A DNA stretch of 15,232 nt from Pseudomonadota bacterium. GTDB taxonomy: Bacteria > Desulfobacterota > Desulfovibrionia > Desulfovibrionales > Desulfovibrionaceae. Of the stretch, positions 1 to 6,421 are shown piece by piece (the first letter of the stretch is position 1; the number at the start of each line of letters is the position of its first letter). Below the pieces are notes generated by a model. It worked only from the letters and a program-made list of their open reading frames with translations, was not told the DNA's origin and searched no databases. Both the position numbers and the translations under genes were made by a program. The stretch is taken from contig JAEZEM010000301.1 in assembly GCA_023417745.1 (NCBI GenBank), positions 1-15,232 of the forward strand. Reading direction: 5' to 3'.

Positions 1-599
1 CCGGCCTCATGGCGGCGGGCCTGGCCGGCGGCATCTACGTGCTCAAGCTTGTGGGCGCGTCCACGGTCTGGCTCATCGTGGCGGCCATGGCCATCACCTT
101 GTTCCTGTGCTTTGTGATGCGGCTCAAATACGCCCTTGGGGCGGTGGTGGCCGACCTGCATGACGTCCTTGTCACCGTGGGCATCTTTTCGCTGCTCAAC
201 ATCGAGTTCGACCTGACCATCGTGGCGGCGCTTTTAACCATCCTCGGCTATTCCCTCAACGACACCATCATCGTCTACGACCGTATCCGGGAAAAGCTGC
301 GCACAACCGACAAGTCCGTGCCCTTCGAGCAGGTCATCAACCAGAGCATCAACGAGACCCTCTCGCGCACCATCCTCACGGCCAGCACCACGCTGATTAC
401 CGTCAGCTGCCTGTATTTCCTGGGCGGGCCGGTCATCCACGACTTTGCCCTGGCCATGATCATCGGCATCCTGGCCGGCACCTTCTCTTCGGTCTTCGTG
501 GCCAGCCCTATCCTGCTGGACCTGGGTTCGGGCTTAAGCAAGCCCGAAGCGCCCGAGGCCCCCAAGGCCGGTCCCCGGGTCAACGCCGCCAGAGCCTAG
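1..599 (+). CDS. secF: Protein translocase subunit SecF, C-terminal part (gene starts before the window)
   Basis: SecF partners SecD in the inner membrane and uses the proton gradient to help the SecYEG channel release exported proteins. About 198 residues are visible, in the frame that begins at base 3. They include several hydrophobic segments, the transmembrane motif VADLHD, and the family signature GYSLNDTIIVYDRIRE at the turn before the conserved cytoplasmic stretch (NQSINETLSRTILT). The last membrane helices follow, then a short Pro/Ala-rich tail ending in TAG at 597-599. The ATG at base 9 lies inside a membrane segment and is not a start: full-length SecF is about 300 or more residues, so the N-terminal third and the first periplasmic domain lie upstream. 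By family precedent secD should sit just before it. An intrinsic terminator follows directly, so this is the last gene of its operon. Confidence 0.96.
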   Translation, partial: GLMAAGLAGGIYVLKLVGASTVWLIVAAMAITLFLCFVMRLKYALGAVVADLHDVLVTVGIFSLLNIEFDLTIVAALLTILGYSLNDTIIVYDRIREKLRTTDKSVPFEQVINQSINETLSRTILTASTTLITVSCLYFLGGPVIHDFALAMIIGILAGTFSSVFVASPILLDLGSGLSKPEAPEAPKAGPRVNAARA

Positions 600-623
600 C
601 TCCGGCCTCCGCCATCGCCTGCC

Positions 624-654
624 AAAGGCCGTCCCGCTTGGGGCGGCCTTTTTT
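624..654 (+). terminator. Intrinsic terminator of secF
   Basis: An AAAGGCCGTCCC arm (624-635) pairs with GGGCGGCCTTT (641 onward) around a five-base loop, with one bulged T, and runs into six Ts. It lies 25 bases after the secF stop codon. Confidence 0.85.
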
Positions 655-822
655 CGTTGGCGGCGGCGAATCCGAGGAGAACCGGAACCGCGTGTTTGGC
701 GGCCGTGAGGCGTCGCGGTCCCAGGCTGGTCGGAGCCAGACGTCCGAGGCGGACCTCGCCCCGAAACAGGGTGACCGCCCCGGACTTGAGAGCGCCTTTC
801 CTGCCCGAGCGATCATGCTCCG

Positions 823-866
823 GGCCGGATGCCCGTCCGCCAAGCGGCGTCTCCCCGCATCCGGCC
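823..866 (-). terminator. Nested inverted repeat at the 3' end of the CBM2 protein gene, possible terminator
   Basis: GGCCGGATGC (823-832) and GCATCCGGCC (857-866) are perfect 10-base complements. A second small hairpin (CCGC/GCGG, 837-847) lies in the loop. The repeat overlaps the last base of the minus-strand stop codon. There is no T-run on either side, so it would be a factor-dependent terminator or a 3'-end stabiliser. The remaining spacer, 655-822, shows nothing recognisable. Confidence 0.4.
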
Positions 867-2851
867 TATTGGCCTAGCAGCAGTTGGAGCACGAGAGTCA
901 AGGCCGCCGCCGTGGAGGGCAAAGGCGTCGGATGGGCCAGGTAATGCTCTTGCACGGCCTGTATCCAAAACCAGTCGTCGGTGGGCGGCGAGCCGACACC
1001 GTCGGTGCTGTCGCCGACGCCGGCCCCGAACAGGGCGGCGATGATGCCGTGGTCCGGCAAAACGGTCATATGCTCGCCCCAGGTCACGGTCAGGCCGCTG
1101 GCCGAAAGTCCGACGTCGCCGGCCCGGTTCTGGGCGAAATAGCCGGCGCGAAGCGTCGTCGCCTGGGTCATGGCGTCGCCGAAGAAAAAGGACGTCGTGC
1201 TGTCCTCGTAGTGGCGCGAGGTGTTGGCCAGGTCGGGGAAGGGCGCGCCCGTGCGGGCGCTTGTCCGGCTTGATCCGTTGATGTGCCCCACCGGCAGCTG
1301 CCACAGCACCATGGGCTTGCCGGCACGCTCACCCAAAGTCTTGGCGAACAGCAGATAGTTGTTCCAGTGGTCGCTGTTCCAAAACCAGGTGGAGGCGGCC
1401 GGGTTGTTCGGGGAGCTGATGCCGGCGTCCAGGCCGTACTTGTCGATGGACACGAAATCGGCTCCGCCTTCCAGGATGCCGGCGGCCATGGCGTAGTCGG
1501 CGATCTCCCGGGCGGCGGCCACGATGGTGGCCCGACCGACGGTCCAGCCCTGGTCGTCGTCGTCGGTGCGGCGCATCACGCCCTTGGCTCCGGTGGCCGT
1601 GGGCGAGGCCCACAGGTTGAGCTGCCAGCCAAACAGCACGTTGCCGCCATTGGCCCGAACGGTTGTGTTGATGCGCTTGACGGTGTCGGTGAGCCGACCG
1701 TCGGCGGTGGCGATGGCCGAAGGGGCCAGGCCGGAATTCTGCTGCAGGTAGCCCAGAAAGTCGGGTTCGAGGATCACGCCGTACAGTTCGCCCTGCATGA
1801 CCGACGTGGTCTCGGACAGGAAGGTGGCCAGATTGGCGTAATAGGCCGTCATGTAGTCGGCGCTTTGGACGTGTTCCAGATCGGTGTAATAGCTCTCGCC
1901 GCCGTCGGGGATGTTGTAGAAGACGAAAAAGGGAATAAGCCCCAGGGCCAGGCTTTCCTTGGCAAAGGAGACGGCCCGGTCCGAGTCCCAGGATTTCCAG
2001 CCGTTTATGGGGCCACCGTTGATGTAGATGTAGCGGATGTCGGCCCGGGTTCCGGCCGCGCCGGCCACATGGCCGCGCCAGAAAGCCAGGTCCTCGTCGG
2101 AATCCTCGGACACCGAGCCCACGGCCACCGGTCCGGGCAGGTCGGGCAACGTCCCGTTGGCCGCGTCGGTGCGAAGGCCCATGAAGCAGACCGTGCCGTC
2201 GGTGAAGACCAGCTTGAGTCCGGTGCGTCCGGCCAGACGGCCGGTGGCCGTCAGTTTGCCGTCGGTCACGGCCAGGACGGCGGTTTCGGGGTTTCGGGAA
2301 ACCACCGTGGCCAGCGTTTTATCGAAACTGAAGACCCGCGTCTGACCCTGGCGCAGGTGAACTTGCAAGGGGTCGCTCTCCCCTATGACGAAGCTGGCGG
2401 CGTCACGGTCGGCGGTGATTCGGTAGTCCGGGGTGACCGGCGTTGGCGTGGGCGTGCTCGTGCAGTTGTCGCACCATGTGCCGGTGACGGCCAGGTCCGT
2501 GGGACCGGCGGCCACGGCCGGGCTGGCCGTGAAGCCCACGGTCACCGATGCGCCCGGGGCGATGGCCGTGTTCCAGGCGGCCGGGCCGACGACCACCGCG
2601 CCGTCCTGCGCGTCCAGACGCACGGCGTTCCACAGGCTTTGCACCGTGCCGGCATAGCGGAAGGCCAGCCGCCAGTCGGTCAGGGTCCGGGACGCAGTAT
2701 TGGCGATGGTGACGGCGCCTTCCAGGCCCGAAGTCCAGTCCTGGGTCGTGGCATAGGAAACGGTCACGCCGTCGAGGGCCGAGGCGTTTCGGTCAAGGAA
2801 GAGGGCGAGGAGGCACAGGGCGAGGAGAGCGAGAATACGGCAAAACAGCAT
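866..2851 (-). CDS. Secreted carbohydrate-binding (CBM2-like) protein with a probable TIM-barrel glycosidase domain
   Basis: 661 residues. The start at 2851 is chosen because AGGAG lies six bases upstream and the protein then opens with a Sec signal peptide (residues 1-25, NASA-L). An in-frame extension to 3367 has no such support. Residues 26-127 look like a family-2 carbohydrate-binding module: WTSGLEGAVTIANT, then spaced tryptophans (W60, W74, W93, W126) and a C-x-x-C end. A TSTPTPTP linker follows. Residues 141-235 form an Ig-like/BIg2-like beta domain (DGKLTATGRLAGRTGLKL). Residues 255-640 are rich in Trp/Tyr and resemble a TIM barrel, with candidate acids E362 and D364 in GVILEPDFLGYL and D470 in FVSIDKYGLD. 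The protein ends in a hydrophobic stretch (STAAALTLVLQLLLG). It is probably exported to bind and perhaps cut a polysaccharide such as cellulose. The GH family could not be assigned; the EPDFLGYL motif only echoes GH6. It could be a non-catalytic binder. Confidence 0.8.
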   Translation of the reverse strand: MLFCRILALLALCLLALFLDRNASALDGVTVSYATTQDWTSGLEGAVTIANTASRTLTDWRLAFRYAGTVQSLWNAVRLDAQDGAVVVGPAAWNTAIAPGASVTVGFTASPAVAAGPTDLAVTGTWCDNCTSTPTPTPVTPDYRITADRDAASFVIGESDPLQVHLRQGQTRVFSFDKTLATVVSRNPETAVLAVTDGKLTATGRLAGRTGLKLVFTDGTVCFMGLRTDAANGTLPDLPGPVAVGSVSEDSDEDLAFWRGHVAGAAGTRADIRYIYINGGPINGWKSWDSDRAVSFAKESLALGLIPFFVFYNIPDGGESYYTDLEHVQSADYMTAYYANLATFLSETTSVMQGELYGVILEPDFLGYLQQNSGLAPSAIATADGRLTDTVKRINTTVRANGGNVLFGWQLNLWASPTATGAKGVMRRTDDDDQGWTVGRATIVAAAREIADYAMAAGILEGGADFVSIDKYGLDAGISSPNNPAASTWFWNSDHWNNYLLFAKTLGERAGKPMVLWQLPVGHINGSSRTSARTGAPFPDLANTSRHYEDSTTSFFFGDAMTQATTLRAGYFAQNRAGDVGLSASGLTVTWGEHMTVLPDHGIIAALFGAGVGDSTDGVGSPPTDDWFWIQAVQEHYLAHPTPLPSTAAALTLVLQLLLGQ

Positions 2852-2899
2852 GAACGACTCCTGGCGTTTTCGACCTGTCTGGTCGGGTTTCGCCAGGAG
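2852..2899 (-). promoter_or_regulatory. Leader hairpin that buries the Shine-Dalgarno of the CBM2 protein gene
   Basis: Read on the minus strand, CTCCTGGCG (2899-2891) pairs perfectly over 9 bases with CGCCAGGAG (2866-2858). Inside are an A-rich internal loop, a 5-base inner stem (CGACC/GGTCG) and a 5-base apical loop (AGACA). The whole AGGAG ribosome site lies in the outer stem, six bases before the ATG. When folded, the mRNA should be poorly translated, so a ligand, protein, sRNA or temperature switch is a reasonable inference. It matches no riboswitch class I can name. Confidence 0.6.
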
Positions 2900-3036
2900 C
2901 GAGCAGAAATTAGGCCAAACGATAATACTTTCGTCCGAGACGAGGGTAGGCACGCCCTGACCCCGGTCCCGCCGCGTCACGACAAGACTGCCGCCAGGGG
3001 CCGGGGGGCACGGAGTTCCACGATGAGTGGATAAGT

Positions 3037-3055
3037 CGGCTGGCCGTTCCAGCCG
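3037..3055 (-). terminator. Small hairpin after the lipoprotein gene
   Basis: CGGCTGG and CCAGCCG pair over 7 bases around CCGTT, about 26 bases past the lipoprotein stop on the minus strand. There is no real T-run, so termination here is uncertain. Confidence 0.3.
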
Positions 3056-3080
3056 GGCGGGAGCGCGCTGTCCGGGGCGT

Positions 3081-3404
3081 CTACTGGGCGGGCTTGGCGC
3101 CCTTGGAGGCTTCGTAGGCGGCCAGCTCCCGCTCGTAGCGGTCCATTTCCACGCGGGCGGCTTCCTTGGCCCGGACGTAGTGGTCCAGCTCTTCGGTGTT
3201 GCCGTCCTTGCGGGCTTCGTCTTCGGCTTGGCCGAAGCGGATGTAGGCGTTGCGGTAGGTCTTGACCTTTTCCGCCAGGAATTCCTTTTGGTCCGGGGCG
3301 ATCCAGGAATTTTTGGCTCCCGCGGCGCAGCCGAGCAGGACAAGGCACAGCGCGACAACGGGGACAAGACGCAGACAGGGAAGAATCATGCGATATTGCT
3401 TCAT
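3081..3404 (-). CDS. Small lipoprotein, charged helical, function unknown
   Basis: 107 residues. A lysine/arginine-containing n-region and hydrophobic stretch lead to a lipobox LLGC, with the predicted lipid-carrying Cys26 followed by AAGAKN. The mature part (about 80 residues) is nearly all charged helix rich in Glu, Lys, Arg, Ala and Tyr (YRNAYIRFGQAEDEARKDG, then YERELAAYEASKG), a typical short coiled-coil lipoprotein. The ATG at 3404 gives the best signal peptide, although its ribosome site is weak. The ATG at 3389 (MILPC) is the alternative, and a TTG at 3437 is unlikely. It lies 47 bases after the octapeptide-repeat gene on the same strand and may be co-transcribed with it. After Cys26 comes Ala, so the Asp+2 inner-membrane retention signal known from E. 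coli is absent and the outer membrane is the more likely site. I do not recognise a family. Confidence 0.75.
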   Translation of the reverse strand: MKQYRMILPCLRLVPVVALCLVLLGCAAGAKNSWIAPDQKEFLAEKVKTYRNAYIRFGQAEDEARKDGNTEELDHYVRAKEAARVEMDRYERELAAYEASKGAKPAQ

Positions 3405-3451
3405 AGGTAATGCGGGGTTTGGCTCAGGCTGCCTCAAGGCTTGATCGGAGC

Positions 3452-3718
3452 CTAGAGCCGGATGTTGACGATACCGCCGGAGACGACTTCCACCGCGCCC
3501 GCCGGAGCGGGTATGACGCTTCCGGCCGGCGCCGGTTCCACAGACCCGGCTGGCTGGACGTCAAAGGGGCCGGTCGGGGGCGTGGTTTGGACCATGCCGG
3601 CTGGAGTCGGCGTGGTCATGCCCGGAGGCAGGGCCTCGACATGGCCGGGAGGCAGGGCCTCGAACCGACCCGGCGGTCCCGCTTCGACGTGTCCCGCCGG
3701 GGTGACGGCGTCAGACAT
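3452..3718 (-). CDS. 88-residue octapeptide-repeat protein (P-A/P-G-x-V/F-E), unknown
   Basis: The start is well supported: GGAGG stands 8 bases before ATG at 3718. After MSDAV, nearly the whole protein is a run of about ten 8- to 9-residue units with consensus P-[AP]-G-x-[VF]-[EDQ]-x-x. Examples are PPGRFEAL, PPGHVEAL, PAGSVEPA, PAGSVIPA and PAGAVEVV, ending SGGIVNIRL. There is no signal peptide, cysteine or membrane segment, and almost no lysine. The regular hydrophobic position every eight residues, with a Gly turn, would fit a small beta-solenoid or an extended Pro/Gly scaffold; that is inference. It lies between a receiver-TPR protein gene and a lipoprotein gene on the same strand. The 209-base spacer upstream (3719-3927) must hold its promoter if it is not read through; a 7-base hairpin there (3809-3827) has no T-run. 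No known family comes to mind. Confidence 0.72.
   Translation of the reverse strand: MSDAVTPAGHVEAGPPGRFEALPPGHVEALPPGMTTPTPAGMVQTTPPTGPFDVQPAGSVEPAPAGSVIPAPAGAVEVVSGGIVNIRL
3624..3663 (-). repeat. 24-base tandem DNA repeat inside the octapeptide gene
   Basis: Sixteen bases (GGAGGCAGGGCCTCGA) recur exactly at 3624-3639 and 3648-3663, an offset of 24 bases or one octapeptide. This fits recent unit duplication within the coding sequence; the other units are diverged. Confidence 0.8.
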
Positions 3719-3863
3719 GGCGTACCTCCAGCGGCGATCCGTTCACCGCTGCTTCCTCTGTGCCCCACTTCGGGCGGCAAGGCAACTGCCCAGGCGTTGG
3801 TCGGCTGGATGGCCTGGAGAAGGCCATGACCCTGAAATTGGGGCACAAGGCGGCGTTATGGGG

Positions 3864-3903
3864 CAAAGACGCGTGGGTCGAACGCGTTGTCCGGCCCACG
3901 TCT
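3864..3903 (-). terminator. Imperfect hairpin after the receiver-TPR gene
   Basis: On the minus strand AGACGTGGG pairs with CCCACGCGTCT with a two-base bulge, followed by TTTGCC. It lies 25 bases past the stop at 3928. The stem is plausible but the T-run is very short. Confidence 0.4.
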
Positions 3904-3927
3904 GTCGGTTTTGTAACGCCGTGGGCG

Positions 3928-5094
3928 TCAGGCTGCCTTGGCCGTGCGTCGGGGGCGCACCAGCGTTTCCGTGGCCAGCCCGGCCAGATAGAGCACCCCA
4001 CGCAGCAGCAGCGGCAAGCGCACGGCCTCGTCTGCGGCCTTGTCGCCGGCCAACGGAATCTCGGGCGCGTCGGCCTGGCCGGTGAGGCGGCGATGGATGG
4101 CCCGGGCTTCCAGGTGGCGTTCATTTAAGGACAGGCCCTTGCGCACGGCCCGTTCGGCCAGGTCCGGCCGGCGCAGGAAGTGGTAGGCCTTGGACAGCCC
4201 CACGTAGGCGTCGGCGTTTTTGGGGGCCAGCTCCAGGGCCAGGCGGTAAAGCGACACGGCGGCGGCGTAGTGGCGGTCGCGCACGAGTTCGTTGCCCAGG
4301 GCCAGGAAAGGATTGAACCCGGCCTCGTCGGCGGCCAGCAAGTTCACGAACTGGTCGCGCAGTTCGGTGAAGCGCTGGACCCGGGCGCAGGCATTGGCCG
4401 CCTGCTTCATGTAATGGCGGTAGCGGCGCTGGCTGCCCTTGGCCAGCCAGGCCCGGGCCAGGCCCAAGTGGGCCTCGACATAGAGCTTGTTGGCGGCCAG
4501 GGCCCGGTGGAAGGCCAGGATGGCCCGTTCCACGTCGCGCACGGCCAGGGCGGCCATGCCTTCCTCGAAATGCCGGGGCGCGTCGTCCGGGGCCTCGGCC
4601 AGGGCGGCGTAGCCACGGGCCGCGCCCTCGACGTCGCCGGCCGCTTCCTTGGCCGCGGCCCGGGTTAGGGCGGCCCGTTCGGCGGCGGCGTAGCGGGCCA
4701 TGTGGGCGGCCATGGCCAGATGGCGGCGGAAGGCGTCTTCGGAATAGGGGCGCAGCAAAAATCCGGCCACGCCGAGCTTGACCGCCGAGAGGACCTCGGC
4801 CTTGGCGCCGCCGGCAGAGGCCATGATCACCGGGATGTCGGCCAGCTCGGGATCGGCCCGAAGGGCGGTGATGAGATCGCGCCCGTCCATGTCGGCCAGA
4901 GTCGCATCGCAAAAGATCAGGCCCGGGCGCTCGCGGCGCACGGCGGCCAGGGCCTCGGCCCCGGAGGCGACGTGGCGCACGGCGAAGATGCGGGCCTGCT
5001 TGAAAAAGGCGCGGTCCACCCGGGCCAGGGCGTCGCTGGCGGCGACGATGAGGGCGGAGGCGACGGCGCTTACGGAAGTGGTCGGCACGGTCAT
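3928..5094 (-). CDS. Response regulator: receiver domain fused to TPR repeats
   Basis: 388 residues. ATG at 5094 is preferred because AGGA stands 7 bases before it; the upstream start at 5127 has a poorer site. Residues 13-130 form a receiver fold with the phospho-acceptor D63 (FCDATLADMDG). It departs from the norm elsewhere: the acidic pair after strand 1 is reduced to S20-D21, the Thr/Ser switch is S93 (MASAGG), and the nearly invariant Lys before Pro is R115 (LLRPYSED). A helical linker follows, then tetratricopeptide repeats from about 173 to 338 (RHFEEGMAALAVRDVERAI, then LALGNELVRDRHYAAAVSLY and AYVGLSKAYHFLRRPDLAERA), and a short basic tail. There is no DNA-binding or enzymatic output domain, so the output is probably protein-protein contact through the TPRs. 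No kinase gene is adjacent. Phosphorylation may be weak or absent given the altered pocket. Confidence 0.88.
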   Translation of the reverse strand: MTVPTTSVSAVASALIVAASDALARVDRAFFKQARIFAVRHVASGAEALAAVRRERPGLIFCDATLADMDGRDLITALRADPELADIPVIMASAGGAKAEVLSAVKLGVAGFLLRPYSEDAFRRHLAMAAHMARYAAAERAALTRAAAKEAAGDVEGAARGYAALAEAPDDAPRHFEEGMAALAVRDVERAILAFHRALAANKLYVEAHLGLARAWLAKGSQRRYRHYMKQAANACARVQRFTELRDQFVNLLAADEAGFNPFLALGNELVRDRHYAAAVSLYRLALELAPKNADAYVGLSKAYHFLRRPDLAERAVRKGLSLNERHLEARAIHRRLTGQADAPEIPLAGDKAADEAVRLPLLLRGVLYLAGLATETLVRPRRTAKAA

Positions 5095-5133
5095 GGGCGC
5101 ATCCTGGGGTTTGGAGCCGGGCGGCATTGCCCC

Positions 5134-5147
5134 GGCCTTGCAAGGCC
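5134..5147. promoter_or_regulatory. Perfect 14-base palindrome upstream of the receiver-TPR gene
   Basis: GGCCTTGCAAGGCC lies 40 bases before the chosen start codon, between the gap terminator and the gene, in the only space available for its promoter. It is an operator candidate. The alternative start at 5127 would leave it 7 bases upstream. A near copy with one extra central G is at 10011-10025. Confidence 0.35.
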
Positions 5148-5181
5148 TATCGACCGACCGCCGATTTGCATTAGGCCCAAA

Positions 5182-5219
5182 CCAAAAGGAAAGCGCCCGC
5201 CGGAATCCCCGGCGGGCGC
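5182..5219 (-). terminator. Intrinsic terminator of gap
   Basis: GCGCCCGCCGG (5193-5203) and CCGGCGGGCGC (5209-5219) form a perfect 11-base stem with a 5-base loop. On the minus strand it continues TTTCCTTTT. It lies 26 bases after the gap stop codon. Confidence 0.88.
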
Positions 5220-5244
5220 ATGAAATCGTCAGGCCAAAGGCCGA

Positions 5245-6228
5245 CTATAGGGCGGCGACTTTCTTGATGAGGCGCACGAGCTGGTGGGTAAACCCGGCCT
5301 CGTTGTCGTACCAGGACAGGACCTTGGCCATGGTGCCGTCGATGACCTGGGAGGCCTTGGCGTCCACCACGCCGCCGTGGGTGTCGCCCACGAAGTCGAT
5401 GGAAACCAGCGGCTCCTCGGTGAAGCCCATGCCGTCGCCGGCGGCGGCGGCCAGCACGGCCAGCATGCCGGCGGTGTCCGTGGGCTTGGCCAGTTCGCAG
5501 GTGAAATCCACCACCGACACGTTGGGGGTGGGCACGCGGATGGACATGCCGTCCAGGCGTCCGGCCAGGGCCGGAATGACCTTGGTCACGGCCCGGGCGG
5601 CTCCGGTGGTGGTGGGGATCATGGACAGGCCGCAGGCCCGGCCGCGCCGCCAGTCCTTGTGGGAGCCGTCGAGAATCCGCTGGCTCATGGTGTAGGAGTG
5701 GATGGTGGTCATAAGCCCATGCTTGATGCCAAAGGCGTCGTTTAAGGCCTTGGCCACCGGGGCGAGACAGTTGGTGGTGCAGGAGGCGTTGGAGATGATC
5801 TTGTGCTCGGGCTTGAGCTCATCGTCGTTGACGCCCATGACGATGGTGATGTCTTCGTTTTTGCCCGGGGCGCTGATGATGACTTTCTTCGCGCCGCAGG
5901 CCATGTGCTTCTCGCAGGAGTCCCGGTCCACGAACTTGCCCGTGGTTTCGACCACATAGTGGCAACCCAGGTCTTTCCAGCACCATTCGCCGCCGCCGTG
6001 GCGGCTGATCTTGACCAGTTTGTCGTTGATCAAAAGGCCTTCGTCGCAAGGAACCACCGTGCCGGCGAACCGGCCGTGCACGGAGTCGTATTTCAGCAGA
6101 TGGGCCAGTTGGGCGTTGTCGGCCCGGGCGTTTATCGCCGCCAGGGTGATGTCCGGGTCGTCGGCCAGAAGCCGGGTCAGGTACCTGCCGATGCGACCGA
6201 ATCCGTTGATGCCGATGGTAACCGCCAT
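5245..6228 (-). CDS. gap: Type I glyceraldehyde-3-phosphate dehydrogenase
   Basis: 327 residues, the usual length. It interconverts glyceraldehyde 3-phosphate and 1,3-bisphosphoglycerate in cytoplasmic glycolysis/gluconeogenesis. Visible are the Rossmann motif GINGFGRIGR (6-15), the catalytic SNASCTTNCLAP with C150, H177 in TTIHSYT, SHKDWRRGRA, RVPTPNVSVVD, and the C-terminal SWYDNEAGF. The start is fixed by CAGGAGG 8 bases before ATG. Two oddities: the acidic residue that normally ends the second strand and selects NAD (IND in E. coli) is replaced by A34-R35 (AINAR), as in NADP-accepting enzymes, and the usual Trp/Thr in NEWGF/NETGY is Ala. Erythrose-4-phosphate dehydrogenase is a less likely alternative, because KDWRRGRA and the PTPNVSVVD segment follow GAPDH. 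The gene stands alone, with its own promoter (6333-6362) and terminator. Confidence 0.96.
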   Translation of the reverse strand: MAVTIGINGFGRIGRYLTRLLADDPDITLAAINARADNAQLAHLLKYDSVHGRFAGTVVPCDEGLLINDKLVKISRHGGGEWCWKDLGCHYVVETTGKFVDRDSCEKHMACGAKKVIISAPGKNEDITIVMGVNDDELKPEHKIISNASCTTNCLAPVAKALNDAFGIKHGLMTTIHSYTMSQRILDGSHKDWRRGRACGLSMIPTTTGAARAVTKVIPALAGRLDGMSIRVPTPNVSVVDFTCELAKPTDTAGMLAVLAAAAGDGMGFTEEPLVSIDFVGDTHGGVVDAKASQVIDGTMAKVLSWYDNEAGFTHQLVRLIKKVAAL

Positions 6229-6332
6229 ATGGGTGTCCTCCTGGGAAGCAGTGCGTGTCGGATGCTGGAAACGGCCGCGCCCCGGCCCGGGGCCTCGTCG
6301 GATGGGTGGCGGCCCGTCCGTGAGCGCGGCGC

Positions 6333-6362
6333 ATGATAGGCCGGGGGGCGGTTTTGTGTCAA
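6333..6362 (-). promoter_or_regulatory. Near-consensus sigma-70 promoter of gap
   Basis: On the minus strand a perfect TTGACA (6362-6357), an 18-base GC-rich spacer and TATCAT (6338-6333). The predicted transcript start near 6326 leaves a leader of about 98 bases before the ATG at 6228. It is the best promoter match in the window and fits a strongly expressed metabolic gene. Confidence 0.75.
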
Positions 6363-6387
6363 CAAAACGTCGTTTTCGCCGGTCGGA

Positions 6388-6421
6388 AACCGGCCGAAAT
6401 CACGGGCTTTCCTGGCCGGTT
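6388..6421 (-). terminator. Inverted repeat at the 3' end of the 204-residue secreted protein gene
   Basis: AACCGGCC (6388-6395) and GGCCGGTT (6414-6421) are perfect complements overlapping the stop codon. A second overlapping option, GCCGGT/ACCGGC, lies just beyond. No T-run of note, so a weak or factor-assisted terminator is possible. It precedes the gap promoter. Confidence 0.4.

Noticed and set aside
1283..3034. 583-codon open frame on the plus strand
   Set aside because: It lies opposite the CBM2 protein gene; its Gly/Val/His/Gln-rich composition is that of a reverse-strand shadow in GC-rich DNA, and it has no ribosome site.
2852..3367. In-frame N-terminal extension of the CBM2 protein
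   Set aside because: The extension is Pro/Ser/Arg-rich, overlaps the lipoprotein gene, and would place the signal peptide in mid-protein; the ATG at 2851 has a proper SD.
5245..6228. Erythrose-4-phosphate dehydrogenase reading of gap
   Set aside because: The active-site neighbourhood SHKDWRRGRA and the RVPTPNVSVVD segment follow GAPDH rather than Epd (which has PDLRRTRA and RVPTINVTAID).
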